Part shown: in pieces, positions 11,103 to 22,722 of the stretch
Position numbering within the stretch: position 1 is the first letter of the stretch
Layout of the letters: each line of letters starts with the position of its first letter
Translations under genes and position numbers: made by a program
Notes under the pieces: model-generated
The model's database searches: none
What the model saw: only the letters and a program-made list of their open reading frames with translations
What the model was told of the DNA's origin: nothing
Origin: Diospyros lotus
Taxonomy: Eukaryota; Streptophyta; Magnoliopsida; Ericales; Ebenaceae
Direction: 5' to 3'
Length of the DNA: 64,000 bases
Assembly: GCF_014633365.1 (NCBI RefSeq)
Contig: NC_068338.1
Span: 48,743,716-48,807,715, forward strand

Positions 11103-13513
11103 ACCACCAGGACTACCCGAACGGGAGCACTTACGGAAAGAGAAAAAGAAGGAACACGAGACAAGAACCACCCTGGCATGCATACACAAAAATAAGAACA
11201 ACGGAAGCGAAGTTAAACACATGCAATGCACATAAAAATGCAATGGCGTAATGAGCATCAACGTGATACACTGGCACCCATACATCCAAGCATTAGGCCA
11301 TACTCCGCCTACATAGTAAACCACACGCGATGCATTTGCCCGTGCTGGATGCAACCTAATCAAAACTAGAATGTCCGTGTCCAAGCATACTCAACAATGA
11401 ATATCCCAACATGCAACCCGTACACATGTGCATATCAAATCATGAACAGTAATATAATGAATCTAAACATGCAGTAAATCACATACTGGCAGAGCTAGTC
11501 AGCAGTGCGCGGCACCGGTCAACGGTTAGTGACTAGGAGTGTCCACCTGACGATCCACTTCAGAGTTGTACAATATTCTACCCCAACGTCACCGAACAGC
11601 CGACCCCTGCTCCACTGCTCGATAGCTCTAACCGAACCATAAATAAATCCGAGAAAATCATAAATAAACCCTCACGTCTAGGAACTTAGTCGCCAAACTG
11701 GTTCAACATCATTCCCAAAAGAAGTGGGGGCGGTACAAACCCCCATAAGCTCACAACGAATAAAATTCTAGAAGTCTCGGATTTAATTTAAATTAAAACA
11801 AATGGATAATAATTCAACAAATAAGGCTATGCGCCGAATTAGAGTAAGGGAGATGATAAAATACGAAAAATCATGGGGTCTCTCACAGGAATTAAAGAAC
11901 AGGAAGACAGGGTTAGGAGCTTGCCTTTACACAGCCGTTTCTTGCCTTTCTTGCACTCCCGCTACGAAGTAAGACATTTAATAGCAATTAATAAAACTGT
12001 GGCACATATTAATTAAATCTAACCGTATAATATAAATAATTTAACCGTTTAAAATCCCATGTGGGCGCACCGCAAATAAAATCCCAATAATTTTTATATT
12101 TATTTTAAATTAAATCATGCCAATAATATCCTCAAATCATATAATTAATATATAATAATAATATTAACTTAATGCATCCTCCTACTATACAAACATCATG
12201 CGCATATTGGTATATCTCCACCAATATGCATACACGGCCAGGGCATTCCTTTTCTTTTCTTTTATCCTAATTTCATTGCACCCACACACAGTGACATTCA
12301 CGCCCATGTTTACACACACAAACACACACACACATATATATATATATAATTGGCACACTCACTGTAACGCAACTCTCACAATCAAAATAATATACACTTT
12401 CACGCACACAGTAAACTCACCCCTTGCACACAGTGCACTAGTGTGTATATATATATATACTTACGCAAGAAATTATTACATGTAACGTAACATAATCATC
12501 CAAAATTAATAAAATTAAACTTTTAATTAAATTCTAACAGTACAAAATTATTAATACATAATTATTTACTCATCCGAGTAATTAAACCACAATTAAACTT
12601 GACTTAATCCTCAACTTCCCCCAATTTTTCTCACCATTTTGCGCCTCTACGCGCCATTTTCAGCTCTCTGGTTTGCTCCCAATTTAATCTAAATTTTAGC
12701 TTCAATTGAAGCAATTTATAGCAGCAAAATGGGCAGAAAAACGTGGCCAATTTGGCCTTAAAAAGCGTGCAAAACAGTGGGCGTGAGAGAGTAGCAACGC
12801 GGGCGCACCAGCACGCGCCACGTGGCCGCGCAATTGGCCACAACTGGCGCTCCAAAACGGCGCCGTTTTGGGCCACCCCTGCTGCCCAAAATTAATTTTC
12901 TTCTTCCCCCCCACGGCGGGCACACAGGCCTCGATCCCGCGCCTCACGCCAGCGCCCGCACGCACGCGATCACTGGGCTGGCCGCTCTTTCATTACATAT
13001 GATGCTCTCATTTAGTTTTATAGAGACTTTCTACCATTTGCGAATTTTATTACATTTTAACACCCACAAGTTCCTTTAATTACACACACACCCTAATCCC
13101 CATTTTCCCTTATTACACTTGTATTCCAAACATTCCAGAAATTCACCCAAATAATTTTATTTTATTCTTTTTCTAAATATTCCCCAATTAAGTAATTATT
13201 TTCTAAAAATAATATAAATAAATATTTTCTTACATCTCCAAGCACCCAAATAAATTAATATTTCCCTTTTTAACCCACAATTATATAATAATCACCATAA
13301 ATATGATAATTAATACCGATTAACCATTCCTAAATAATTTAATATTTCCTTTAAACTCCACAACAAATAATTATTTCCTTGAAATAATAAATACTCAATA
13401 ATCACCGAAATAAAAATTAAATCAAGATTTTATTTAAACCCACAAATATTTGCTAATCTCCACAAACACAAGAATTAATAATTATTAATCATTTTCAAAT
13501 TTTGGAATATTAC
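11103..13513 (-). repeat. Probable nested LTR (gypsy-like), minus strand
   Basis: On the minus strand the block starts TGTAATATTCC, a start I associate with Ty3/gypsy Tekay/Del-type LTRs, and is long, non-coding and compositionally patchy. TTCTA follows the right end (13514-13518) and also occurs at 11098-11102, a possible 5-bp target duplication, but the other end lacks the canonical CA. No second LTR or pol sequence was seen, so a solo LTR is the best guess. It includes CA/TA microsatellites near 12310-12460. Confidence 0.4.
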
Positions 13514-14390
13514 ATTCTAGTTATTTTTTTATTTGTTTTTATTATATTATATTATATTATATTATATATATTTTTATTTTTTTTATTTTTATTTTTGTTA
13601 AGACTAGGCAGATTTGGTCGGATCTGGGTACTAGGTAGATCTGAGTAGATTTAGCTAGATCTGGATAATTAGTACATCTTACCAGATCTGGGTAGATTTG
13701 GATAGATCCGGCTGGATGTTGGGTCTGGATAGATCTAGCTGGATTTGGGTAGATCGGGCTGGACAAACAGACGAACAAACTTGGAAGCCAGATCTGAATA
13801 GATCTGACTAGAACAACGAATAATCGTGAAACCTTAACAATAACAATCACAAAGCACAAAAAACAAAAAGGCGTCGTGGATCTGATCGGCTGCACAACAG
13901 AAAGGTGGCGATAAACGAGAGAGATACCAAATGAGTGCGAAAATGATTTGAATGAGAGAGACTCACTAAAGCTTGACAGATCGAGTAGTTGTGGCGACCA
14001 TGGATATAGGCAGCTGCAACAGAGGCCGTGATCTGAAGCTCGAGATGTCAGAGAAACAGATCTGAAAGCCATGATGATCGAGAAGCGACAGATGATGTAG
14101 ATCTGAAGGCTGCAACGATGGTGAGGCAACGACGAATGAGGGAGACGACGACTACTAGCGAAGAAGGTAGCGAACGAGAGGACGTTGGAGACGGCGAGGA
14201 ATGAGGGGACGACGAAAAGGTGGCGAAGGCGACGAGAGAGAGAGAGAATAAGAGAAATGTGTTCGGGAGACAAAAAGTGAGAAAGAACAAATGGGTTTCA
14301 GACGACTTCTTCTTTCATTTTTTGTGTTTTTAATTAATTACTTACTTACTTAATTAATTAATATTATTTATTATTATTTTTTTAAACAAA
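13514..14390. other. Unassigned insert in the copia pol region
   Basis: About 13600-13800 carries short degenerate repeats of GATCTGGGTAGAT type. A 238-codon minus-strand open frame (14273-13557) is Ser/Leu-rich with no family resemblance and is not called as a gene. The copia reverse transcriptase reading stops being recognisable near 14390, which I take as the border of inserted DNA. Confidence 0.4.
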
Positions 14391-15115
14391 AATAAAATTT
14401 GCACAAGAAATTTTCTCACTTCAATATTTTAAGCTACCTAAAGAGATTTATTATCCTTAATTCCCTTATAATTTATTCTTGAAAATTTATTGTGTTCCAA
14501 ATATAGAAAAATCTTTTGATTTTAGAACTAATTTACAATCTTCATTTTTCTTGCACAACATTGATCCAAAATTCATCTTCTAAGGCTTGATCCATGCAAG
14601 TTAGCTCAATCATTTGATATGAAGACCACATTGTAAAACATATAGTCCTTATACCTTGACTTGATTCTCCAATTATTTTATCTATCGGATGATCTTGCAC
14701 AAATTTATATTTCTTGAGAAACATGCCTAAATCATCCTTGTCTTAGAAAGATAATTTTATCATCTAATTCTCTTCCCTTTCTTTCTAAAAATTTAATTTT
14801 TTTTTTTTTATCATTTGAAAACAAAAGCACAACCAAGTAATCATATATATAATGTTTTCTACTACAACATATAATGTTTTTTCATCCAAACTTCTAATTT
14901 GTGTGGGTTCAAATAAATCTAAGTGTAAAAGTTATAAATGCTTACTGATTGATATTTCACTTATAGATTTAGGCTCTACTTTACTTACTTTAATAGCAAG
15001 TGTCACATAAAATTTCTTCATTGATTTTCATTTTAAGAAACCCGATAACTAGATCAAAACTTTCTTGATTAGGTTTGGATTTACATGACCTAATATATCT
15101 TTTATGCCACAAAAA
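14391..15115 (-). pseudogene. Broken copia pol: pre-integrase, integrase start, RT start
   Basis: Three family landmarks appear in order on the minus strand, separated by stops and frameshifts. Near 15110 a WHKRY stretch followed by CDTCY corresponds to the GAG-pre-integrase zinc-binding region. Near 14925 LLHLDLFEP corresponds to the start of the integrase core. At 14724-14542 DHPIDKIIGESSQGIRT and ALEDEFWINVVQEK form the linker before reverse transcriptase, followed by a stop-riddled KDFSIFGT block from the start of RT. Catalytic RT and RNase H motifs are absent. Non-functional. Confidence 0.75.
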
Positions 15116-16197
15116 TAATATTCTTATTATTTACTATTTGGCATTATCTTGAAAAGAGACCAATTTTTCATCTTTAGAAGTGAGATCTTATAAATAGATC
15201 TCTTACCAGTCATGTGACATGAGCATACACTTATCCATATATCATTTACTACCTATTGTAGTCCCCACGCACATCTACATATTTGATAAGATCACGTTTT
15301 AAGTTTGGGTATCCATCTATAAATAGGTCTCTTAAATATTTTTTTATTAGGATCAAATGATTTAATTATTCTTGATATATGTGAATGAGTAGCAACATTT
15401 AAGATTTTATAATTTAACTCATTCATTGTTTGTATTATCTCTTTGGGTATCCACATTTGTATTATGTTGTTTCTCTTATATTTGGGTCTCCATCTAGGTT
15501 GTTTTCATTTTCTCTTAGATGTTTTGTATCTTGATTTGGGTTTTGAAACTTTCTTTAAAATTAATATGGCTAAACTTTTTTCTATGGATTTCTTTTCTAC
15601 TAATAATTTATCATTTTGAGTTTTTAATATTTTATTTTCTTCTTCAAGATTAATTAATTGATCTTTTAATTTATCTTCATTTTCTTTGTTGAGTTTTTAT
15701 GATTTTTCTTTGAAGTTCTTTATTTCATTTTTTAATTTTTAATTTTCTTCTTTATGATTCTTCTTGATTGTTTGTACTTCTTTCTTAATAGATATATATT
15801 TTATATATAGTTCTTCGTATATTTTTTATAATTCTTCTAACTCTAAGTTATTTTCCTCTTATTCATCTTCTTCTATAGCCATAAAGCATACATGTGCCTT
15901 TTCCTTGTTGGATTGAAATGGCTCACTAGAATCATCCATATCCTATGCAAGAATGACATTTCTCTTTGATTTCTTGTTTATTTTTTCTCCTTTCTTCTTT
16001 TTCTTTTTCTCTTCATCTTTGAATGCTAATGTTTTATTTTCATTATACTCTTTAGCATCTTCATTCATTTTCCTTAACATTCTAAAAATATTTGAGACTT
16101 TTTCAAATCATCCATTCAAATTACTAATTATCTCACTAAGCCATAACTTACATCTTTGATATTGAGACATAAGAAAATTCATTTTAGAATTATTGGT

Positions 16198-16473
16198 TCA
16201 TTCATAAATTCTTTCTAATTCTTTCCATAATTCATGAGATGTGAAGCATGAAAAGAATTTTCCACATTTACTGGGTATTAAAGAACTAAAAATTAAATAT
16301 CTTACCTTATGGTCAATTTCTATTTTTCTTAGATTTTCATTTGACCATTCTTCCTTATATTGAGAGGATAAGTCAAATCCATCACTAACAAATCTCCATA
16401 AAAGATAGATTATGAAAATGATATAAGATTCCATCATAATCTTCCAAAAAACATAATCCTTTCTAATGAGCAT
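16198..16473 (-). pseudogene. Broken copia gag (UBN2/DUF4219-like)
   Basis: About 91 codons with the pattern of copia gag N-termini: a Y-x-F-W-K-I-M-M-E motif, then LWRFVSDG, and further on SCFTSHELWKELERIYE, which matches the conserved ...A.E.W..L...YE block of UBN2 domains. It lies just inside the 5' LTR and primer-binding site, as gag should. Downstream (about 15950-15450) the minus strand is Lys/Glu-rich and AT-rich with many stops, probably decayed gag. Confidence 0.7.
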
Positions 16474-16573
16474 TGGAGGATTAGAGGGGATTGAGACCTT
16501 GGCTAAAATAAAATGCCATTATAAAATTTTATCCTAAAATTTGAGATTGATAATCACAAATATTTTAGGACTC

Positions 16574-16585
16574 GCTCTAATACCA
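16574..16585 (-). other. Primer-binding site of the copia element
   Basis: TGGTATTAGAGC on the minus strand, two bases inside the 5' LTR. It differs by one base from the usual plant copia site TGGTATCAGAGC, complementary to the 3' end of initiator tRNA-Met. It fixes the element's orientation as minus. Confidence 0.85.
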
Positions 16586-16587
16586 AT

Positions 16588-17811
16588 TGTTAGCCTCTTA
16601 GGGTATGGTCACTCAAGAGGGGGGGTGAATTGAGTGATTAATTTTTTTTCAATTTTAATAAATATTATTTATTAATGATTTTATTGAAAAATATATATTT
16701 GATAAATATAATAAATTATATTTGAGATTAATAATAAATGTAAGTCACAAGATATAACAAAAATAAATACAATGAGGCACAACACAATTTATAATGGTTC
16801 GGTGTCTTCACACACACCTAGTCCACTCTCCCAAGGTCTAACCATATTTGGGGTTCCATTAAAATAATTTCACCAAAGTTTTCACACTAGCTCACATTGA
16901 AAACTAAATACACATCTAGATTACAACGGGTTCTAGGCAACCACTACACTAAGATTTTCTTTCTAATTTACCTTGAAAACTAGATTCACCTAGATTTTAA
17001 TGGTTCTAGGAAACCTGTACAATCCACAATAATAAGTTAAATGTTACAAATAATTTGTCCATATTTGGACACAAATAAACAATTAAGAACAAATTATACA
17101 AGATAATAATATTTAAATAAATAAATAAATTTGTAACATCAAATGGAGAAGTTCAGATTTGTGATAAAAGACTTGAAGAACTTTTCTCCTCTTGCCTTGT
17201 GGCTCTTCAATGGATGTGCAATAATATTTCGAGAGTCTCGTATTGCTTGAATGCATTGCTTGAGAGCATTAGAGAGCTTTCAGGTGTTTTGGATATGCAA
17301 TGGAAGTATTTGAATACTCAAAAAATGAGTTTGGCGAGTATTTATAAGCATTTGAGCCACTAAAGAAATGATTAATATGAAATTTAAAATTCAAAAAATA
17401 TTTAGGCTTTCTCAAACAATAAAAAAATATGTCTCATCTTTAATTCAAAATAAATGCATTTTTTGCATGAGAAATCAAGATTTGAAAATTTAAATATAAA
17501 CTTTTGAGACATAAATGATTAAAACAAAAAAATATGTCTAAAAATAATTTCATTTAATTCAAAATAAATTTACTTTTTATATGAGTAAGAGAAATATGTC
17601 TAAAAACAATTATCCTTTAATTCAAAATTTGAAAATTCAAATATAAGCTTTTGAGACATAAATGATTAAAATAAGAAAATATGTCTAAAAATAATTCTCT
17701 TTTAATTCAAAATAAATTTACTTTTTACATGAATAAGAGAAAATATTTATATTATAAAAATATTTTTATTAATCATCAAAACTTAATTAATATAAGCAAA
17801 TTGACTCAACA
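16588..17811 (-). repeat. 5' LTR of the copia element
   Basis: 1224 bp, direct repeat of 8556-9773. On the minus strand it begins TGTTGAGTCAATTTGC and ends CTAAGAGGCTAACA. Confidence 0.85.
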
Positions 17812-18455
17812 GAGAAGACGACCACGACGAGAAGAGAGAAAGGGGTTGCAATCATAGCGTGATCAAGCCATAGTCGCCGGTGATGGGCTCGATGCCTACA
17901 TCCACGACCGATTTGTAGTCATGGCCGATTTCCAACCATGGTCGACGACACCACCACAAATATCATCAACTTCCAACATCAATTTTATAGAAAAACTCAA
18001 TATTTTCCTCAATCAAAATCGTTACACAACAAAAAAAAATTGTAACAAATAAGGTAGAGATACAACATGACTTTGATACCAACTTTAAGAAATTTATAAA
18101 AAAATATACACATTGACCTTCAACCATTATTTGTATGCAAATAATGCAAATAACCACTACAATTGAATGGAAGCTTCTGATCAATGAGCCAACTACACAC
18201 TGATGGTGTATGCCTTCATATTTGCTCTTGGAGATCCAAATTGCTTTTTATATATTTTCTAATAGAGAAACCCTTCTATTTATATGTTAAACAATATTTA
18301 TTCTTTTTTAAAACTAATCTCATCAATTTAGTTTAAAAACAATTATCACTTCTTATGCAGTGGATAAATATTAGGATATTATTTTTTAATTATTTAAAAA
18401 TATTTATTAAATAAATAGAATCACGTAATAAATAATTACATCCAATGTAATTATA

Positions 18456-19128
18456 TTGAGGGGGCGTTTGATATAGGAGAAATTTTAAGATTTCTAGGAA
18501 TATTAGGTTGGGAATGTGTGTTCTAATGTTTGGTACAACTTTTTTATAGAAAGAATCATAGGAAATAAGATTTTTGGAAATGAATTTTAAGCAATTTTCC
18601 TAAAAAAGATTTTTATGGGGGGTTGAAAATCCAAGTTTTACATGAATTTTGGAATGTTTTTAACAAAGAAAAAGATTAAAACACTCATTTATCCTTTCAT
18701 AACCCCATACAAATATATTATATATATATTAAATATTATAATATATTTATATTATTTATTATAAAATATTATATATATATTAAAGTAGATATTCATACAA
18801 ACATATATATTATATATACATAATGGATTTTTTTGACTTCCTAAAGATGTTATGAGTCCTAATATTTTATATAGTAGAAGGAATTTATTATTTTTAAACA
18901 AAAAATCAAATAAGGGTAATTTTGAAAAAAAAATATGAATTTTTAAGAATGTTGCATTTAAATCAAATATAGAAATGTAAGATTCCAAAAAAAATAGTCA
19001 AGATTCTTGAGAATGTTTAAATCTAACAAAACATACAATTGTATAAATTTTGGGAATCAAAGATTTTTAAGAATATTTATAAAAATTATGAATTTCAAGA
19101 ATTTAAAACTAATAGATAATTAGAGCAC
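18456..19128. other. AT-rich, transposon-like sequence
   Basis: It begins with GGGGGCGTTTGATATAGG (about 18461-18478), a MITE-like terminal motif, but the matching inverted end was not found. No gene seen. Confidence 0.3.
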
Positions 19129-19221
19129 ATGAATTTCGGCTGCTGCACGACCTGCAACGGCCTTCTTATGGCGAAGTCGTTCGGGAAGGCTGGATCAGTT
19201 GCGCTTCAAGCTTGCGCCATG
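19129..19221 (+). pseudogene. Fragment of an AVT6-like amino-acid transporter
   Basis: Reading from an ATG at 19129, the frame gives MNFGCCTTCNG, then LLMAKSFGKAGSVALQACAM, followed at once by a donor-like GTAATG. The second half lines up with the intact AVT6 gene about 1.1 kb downstream (AGLMFESFGRFGSVAVQICVM, exon 1, around 20610-20673) and is even closer to what I recall of other AVT6 members. Nothing recognisable precedes or follows it, and the membrane segment that should come next (TNLGCLIIYLI) is missing. I read it as the relic of a tandem AVT6 copy. The match is short, so confidence is moderate. Confidence 0.55.
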
Positions 19222-20267
19222 GTAATGAAATTTGATTATAATCAGTAAGCTGTAATGAAATTTTCTCAGTTTGCTCTGTTTCTTCTGCGTTTTCTCGTTC
19301 TATTTCAATGTGAGAAGAGATCTGTTCATTCATAGAACTCTCGCTCCACTCCAGGTAAGAGTTAATGTGGCTCTTTCTTGTTGAAACCTAGAACCAATGG
19401 TCCCATTGCCATGCCTGAAAGCCACCACAACTCTTCAGATTCAGAATTAGGAATAAAGTGGCTGAGGATGAATCTCTCAAGCACAAAAGTATTGTTCAGG
19501 CTTATATAAAACTCAAAACCTATAAAATGAAGATGCTTTTGTTTGCAAAACATATTTATGTACATATATTTATATAATTCGCATATACATGATAATTAAC
19601 AAACAATTATTATCATGCTTAAAATTTTATATTTTCTACTCAAGAAAATATACAAATTTCACTTTTTTTGAAAATAATACCAAAAGTGTCTCGGGCATTC
19701 CATTTGATGTTGTGATTGTAAGTTGATTCAAGTGATTGTTGATAAATAAAAATGAGATTAGATTTGTTAAAACTAAAATTTTACAAATCTTCTTAGTGTA
19801 AAAATTGTGGCATCAAACGAACTTCCATCAACGAAAGTTAATTTTTTTCTCAGTTACCAAGTGCTCTTAATTATCTTTTAATTTTGGGTTTGTACTGCAC
19901 ACACACACAGCCGCCGGTGCCCAACAAACCACGTGTGGCGGCATGTGTTTGATTTAGTGATTTAAACAAATTCTTTTTCGAATTTTGGTCACATGATTTA
20001 TTACGTCACGGGTCGAGGGCTGCTCTTACGGTGGGTCACATCACCCATTTCCCGTCCACATTCATTTCTTTGTATTTTTTGTCATAATAATTTATGGCGC
20101 TTTCCAATCTAATCTGGATGTCCCACAAAGTAGCGAGTAGAAAACTTTTTCCCAATTCCAATATTACCCTTATTTTCTCCAACTCAAAACAATTGTTCCC
20201 CGAACCCCCCAGGAGGATACTGAGGTAAATTCAGAGGAGACCGAAAACAACTCTGCTCTCTCTGCGT
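19222..20267 (+). promoter_or_regulatory. Upstream region of the AVT6 gene
   Basis: It contains a G-box/ABRE-like CCACGTGTGGC (CACGTG at 19930-19935) and an ACGTCA core near 20005, which bind bZIP factors in many plant promoters. The GC and CT content rises toward 20220, consistent with a leader. No gene was found between the AVT6 fragment and the AVT6 start. Confidence 0.35.
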
Positions 20268-20342
20268 ATGCACTTCAAGTATCCTGACGGGAGGCTTCCC
20301 TCGCCGGAAAAGTCAGAGGTTTTGGGAGATGAAGTCCGTTAA
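20268..20342 (+). promoter_or_regulatory. Upstream ORF overlapping the AVT6 start
   Basis: ATG at 20268 opens a 24-codon frame (MHFKYPDGRLPSPEKS...) that ends with TAA at 20340-20342, 14 bases past the AVT6 ATG and in a different frame. If it lies in the transcript, ribosomes that start here would pass the main start, so it could lower translation. The transcription start is not visible in the sequence. Confidence 0.45.
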
Positions 20343-22722
20343 GACGACGGCGGACGCGGGAGCTTTTTCTCCCCTGCTCCCGAAGCTCAATTCGCCGGAG
20401 CCGCTTCCTGAGCGGCGGCCGTCGGTGCTCGGCGCGGTGTTCAACGTCTCTACGAGCATAATCGGCGCCGGAATCATGTCGATTCCGGCGACTCTGAAGG
20501 TGCTTGGCGTGATTCCCGCTTTCCTCTCGATCGTGCTGGTTGGGATCCTTGGGGATGTGTCCGTCGAGTTCATGATGAGGTTCACGCATTCCGGGCAGTC
20601 CAAGACTTACGCCGGCTTGATGTTCGAGTCGTTCGGACGGTTTGGATCCGTGGCGGTGCAGATTTGTGTGATGATCACCAACCTCGGTTGCTTGATCATT
20701 TATCTGATCATCATCGGTAAGCAAACGATCATACGATATGATTGCTGCTTTGAGTAGCTGAATTCAAATGTTTTCCTTTGTGGAGTTCACTGATTTGAAA
20801 TTTTGAGTATTAGCTTAAGTATTGGAAACATTTTTAGGCTTGGAATGCAGAATATCATATGATGACATATCTGAACTGATTGATCTGTTGTTTTTATTTA
20901 TTTATTTTTTTTCTCAGGAGATGTGCTTTCTGGAAACCAGTCGGAAGAATCAGTCCATGTTGGGGTTTTGCAGGAATGGTTCGGCATCCACTGGTGGAAT
21001 ACTCGTGTTGTTGCTCTTCTCTTCGTGCTTGTTTTCATCATGCTTCCGCTCGTTTTGTTTCGGCGTGTTGGTGAGTCTAATCTACCCAGTAGATTTCATC
21101 CCTATTTGCAAGAACTTGAATATTTCTTCTGGTTTTAATATGGCTTATTGCTGGATGGAAATTCAGAGTCGTTGAGGTTCAGTTCAGCCGTCTCGGTCCT
21201 GCTTGCTGTGGTCTTTGTTGGCATATGCTTCGTCATGGCCATCTCTGCGTTGCTGGAAGGGACGACGAAAAGCCCTAGATTGTTGCCCCAATTGGATAAC
21301 GGTATCTCCTTCTTCAACCTCTTCACTGCCGTCCCAGTTATAGTCACGGCCTTCACGTTTCATTTCAACGGTAATCAAATCAAACAGAATTTGAGGTTGT
21401 CGTATGAGTTATCTAATCTACCGGCTGTTCAGTTAGTGGCTAAAGTCGGATTGTTTGTATGTAGTTCATCCGATCGGAATGGAGCTCGGAAAACCAGCTG
21501 ACATGGCCGTGGCCGTGAGAATCTCTTTGATACTCTGCGCTGTCATCTACTTCACCGTCGGCGTATTTGGGTACCTTCTGTTTGGAGATTCAATCATGGC
21601 GGACATACTGGTGAATTTCGATCGGAGTTCGGATTCAGCGATTGGTCCGGTGCTGAACGACATGGTGAGATTGAGCTATGCGCTCCACCTGATGCTGGTT
21701 TTCCCTCTGCTGAACTTCTCATTGAGGGGCAACCTCGACGAGTTGTTGTTCCCCACGAAGCCGCCGCTGGCGACTGACACCAAGAGATTTGTTCCCCTGA
21801 CTTTGGGTTTGCTGGCCTTCACTTACCTTCTAGCAATTGCCATCCCCAACATATGGTACTTCTTTCAGTTTGTGGGTTCAACTTCTGCTGTCTGCATTGC
21901 CTTCATCTTCCCAGCCTCCATTGTTCTCAGGTTCTCTCTCTCTCTCTCGTCTTGCAGATAAAAATGGTTTTCTTCCACAAGTTTTCTGCATAAATTGTCA
22001 CCCTAAAGGCTGTGTATCGCTTGAAAAGCGTAATTTTGTTAATGTCAAAATCGTGTTTTCGTACAGTTTGATCGTTAAAGAAAAAGTTTTTATTAATAAA
22101 ATAGTTTATAATTTGAAAATATCCTTTCTATGTTATGTAATTTATTTTAGCAATTTTTTTTTTTTTTTTATAGAAGTGATGTCTTTTTCAACTTTTTAAT
22201 TTTTATAATTATAATTGGCATTAGATTTGTATAGACTTAAGAATCAAACAAAACCAATGCTATAGATTAGAGTGAATTTGGTTTAGACGCTAGCTCTTTC
22301 AACTTGGTTTGGACTTTTTTTTGGTGGATTCTCATTTTATTTTACTTTTTCCAGGCTTTATGTTAATGTCAGCAAAAGTTTATAAATCTTTAACATTAAA
22401 CCCCAATTTAAATGAATCAGTTTTATTTAATTAAAAAATCTAAATCTAATCATAGTAGTTAATAGGTTAAAATTGATATTAGACCCAAAACCAATTTCAT
22501 AGGAAGAAGCACGCGGGGCGGGGGGCACAATGGGGCTGCCTGAACCATATATAGTACCAAATCTTTTGGTAATGTGTTTTCCGTATTGGCTATATTGGCA
22601 GAGACGTTCACAGCATATCAACACCACGTGACAAGACCATTGCAGCTGTTATGGTAGCGCTGGCTGTGATCACCAGTGCCATCGCAATCTCCACCAACCT
22701 CTATAATTGGATCCGGAACTAG
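20329..22722 (+). CDS. AVT6: AVT6-type vacuolar amino-acid transporter
   Basis: Five exons, all GT-AG: 20329-20716, 20918-21070, 21167-21370, 21465-21930, 22602-22722. Joined they give 443 residues, typical for the SLC38-like AVT6 group. The N-terminus has a short polar tail, then PSVLGAVFNVSTSIIGAGIM, the hallmark first transmembrane segment of the AAAP family. About eleven hydrophobic segments follow. Family-specific blocks include ITNLGCLIIYLIIIGDVLSG, FTFHFNVHPIGMELGKP (across the exon 3/4 junction) and FPLLNFSLRGNLDELLFP. In Arabidopsis AVT6 proteins sit in the tonoplast and release acidic amino acids from the vacuole; the same role is inferred here. The last exon, far downstream after a 671-bp intron, supplies the final membrane segment. 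An overlapping upstream ORF may modulate translation. Confidence 0.92.

Larger units (their letters stand above)
8556..17811 (-). mobile_element. Degenerate Ty1/copia retrotransposon with nested insertions
   Basis: Two direct repeats of about 1.2 kb (8556-9773 and 16588-17811) start TGTT and end CAACA, as LTRs should. The flanking 5-mers GAAAA (8551-8555) and GAGAA (17812-17816) look like a target duplication with one change. Reading on the minus strand, the right LTR is followed by TGGTATTAGAGC, a copia-type primer-binding site matching initiator tRNA-Met. Broken gag and pol pieces (gag/UBN2-like, GAG-pre-integrase, start of integrase, pol linker and N-terminal reverse transcriptase) lie at about 16473-14390. 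The rest of the reverse transcriptase and RNase H were not found; about 14390-10000 is foreign sequence, including an LTR-like block and an LBD gene fragment. The element is dead. Confidence 0.85.
4525..18455. mobile_element. Long-inverted-arm element with nested insertions
   Basis: Two long arms are inverted copies of each other. The left arm runs about 4525-7210 (interrupted by the element at 4647-5631) and the right arm about 7590-18455 (interrupted by 8556-17811). Matching pairs read on opposite strands: 4530-4645 with 18330-18450; 5641-6055 with 17950-18335; 6780-7210 with 7590-8000. Between the last two pairs the spacers are about 725 and 693 bp once the copia insertion is removed, so the arms are colinear. 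Without insertions the element would be about 3.7 kb, with arms near 1.6-1.7 kb and a loop near 380 bp. No transposase was seen. The shape fits a non-autonomous long-TIR or Foldback-like element; the exact ends and target duplication were not found. Arms have diverged strongly, so the element is old. Confidence 0.65.

Noticed and set aside
13557..14273. 238-codon minus-strand frame in the transposon nest
   Set aside because: Composition is driven by GATCTGG-type repeats and Ser/Leu bias; no homology recognised.
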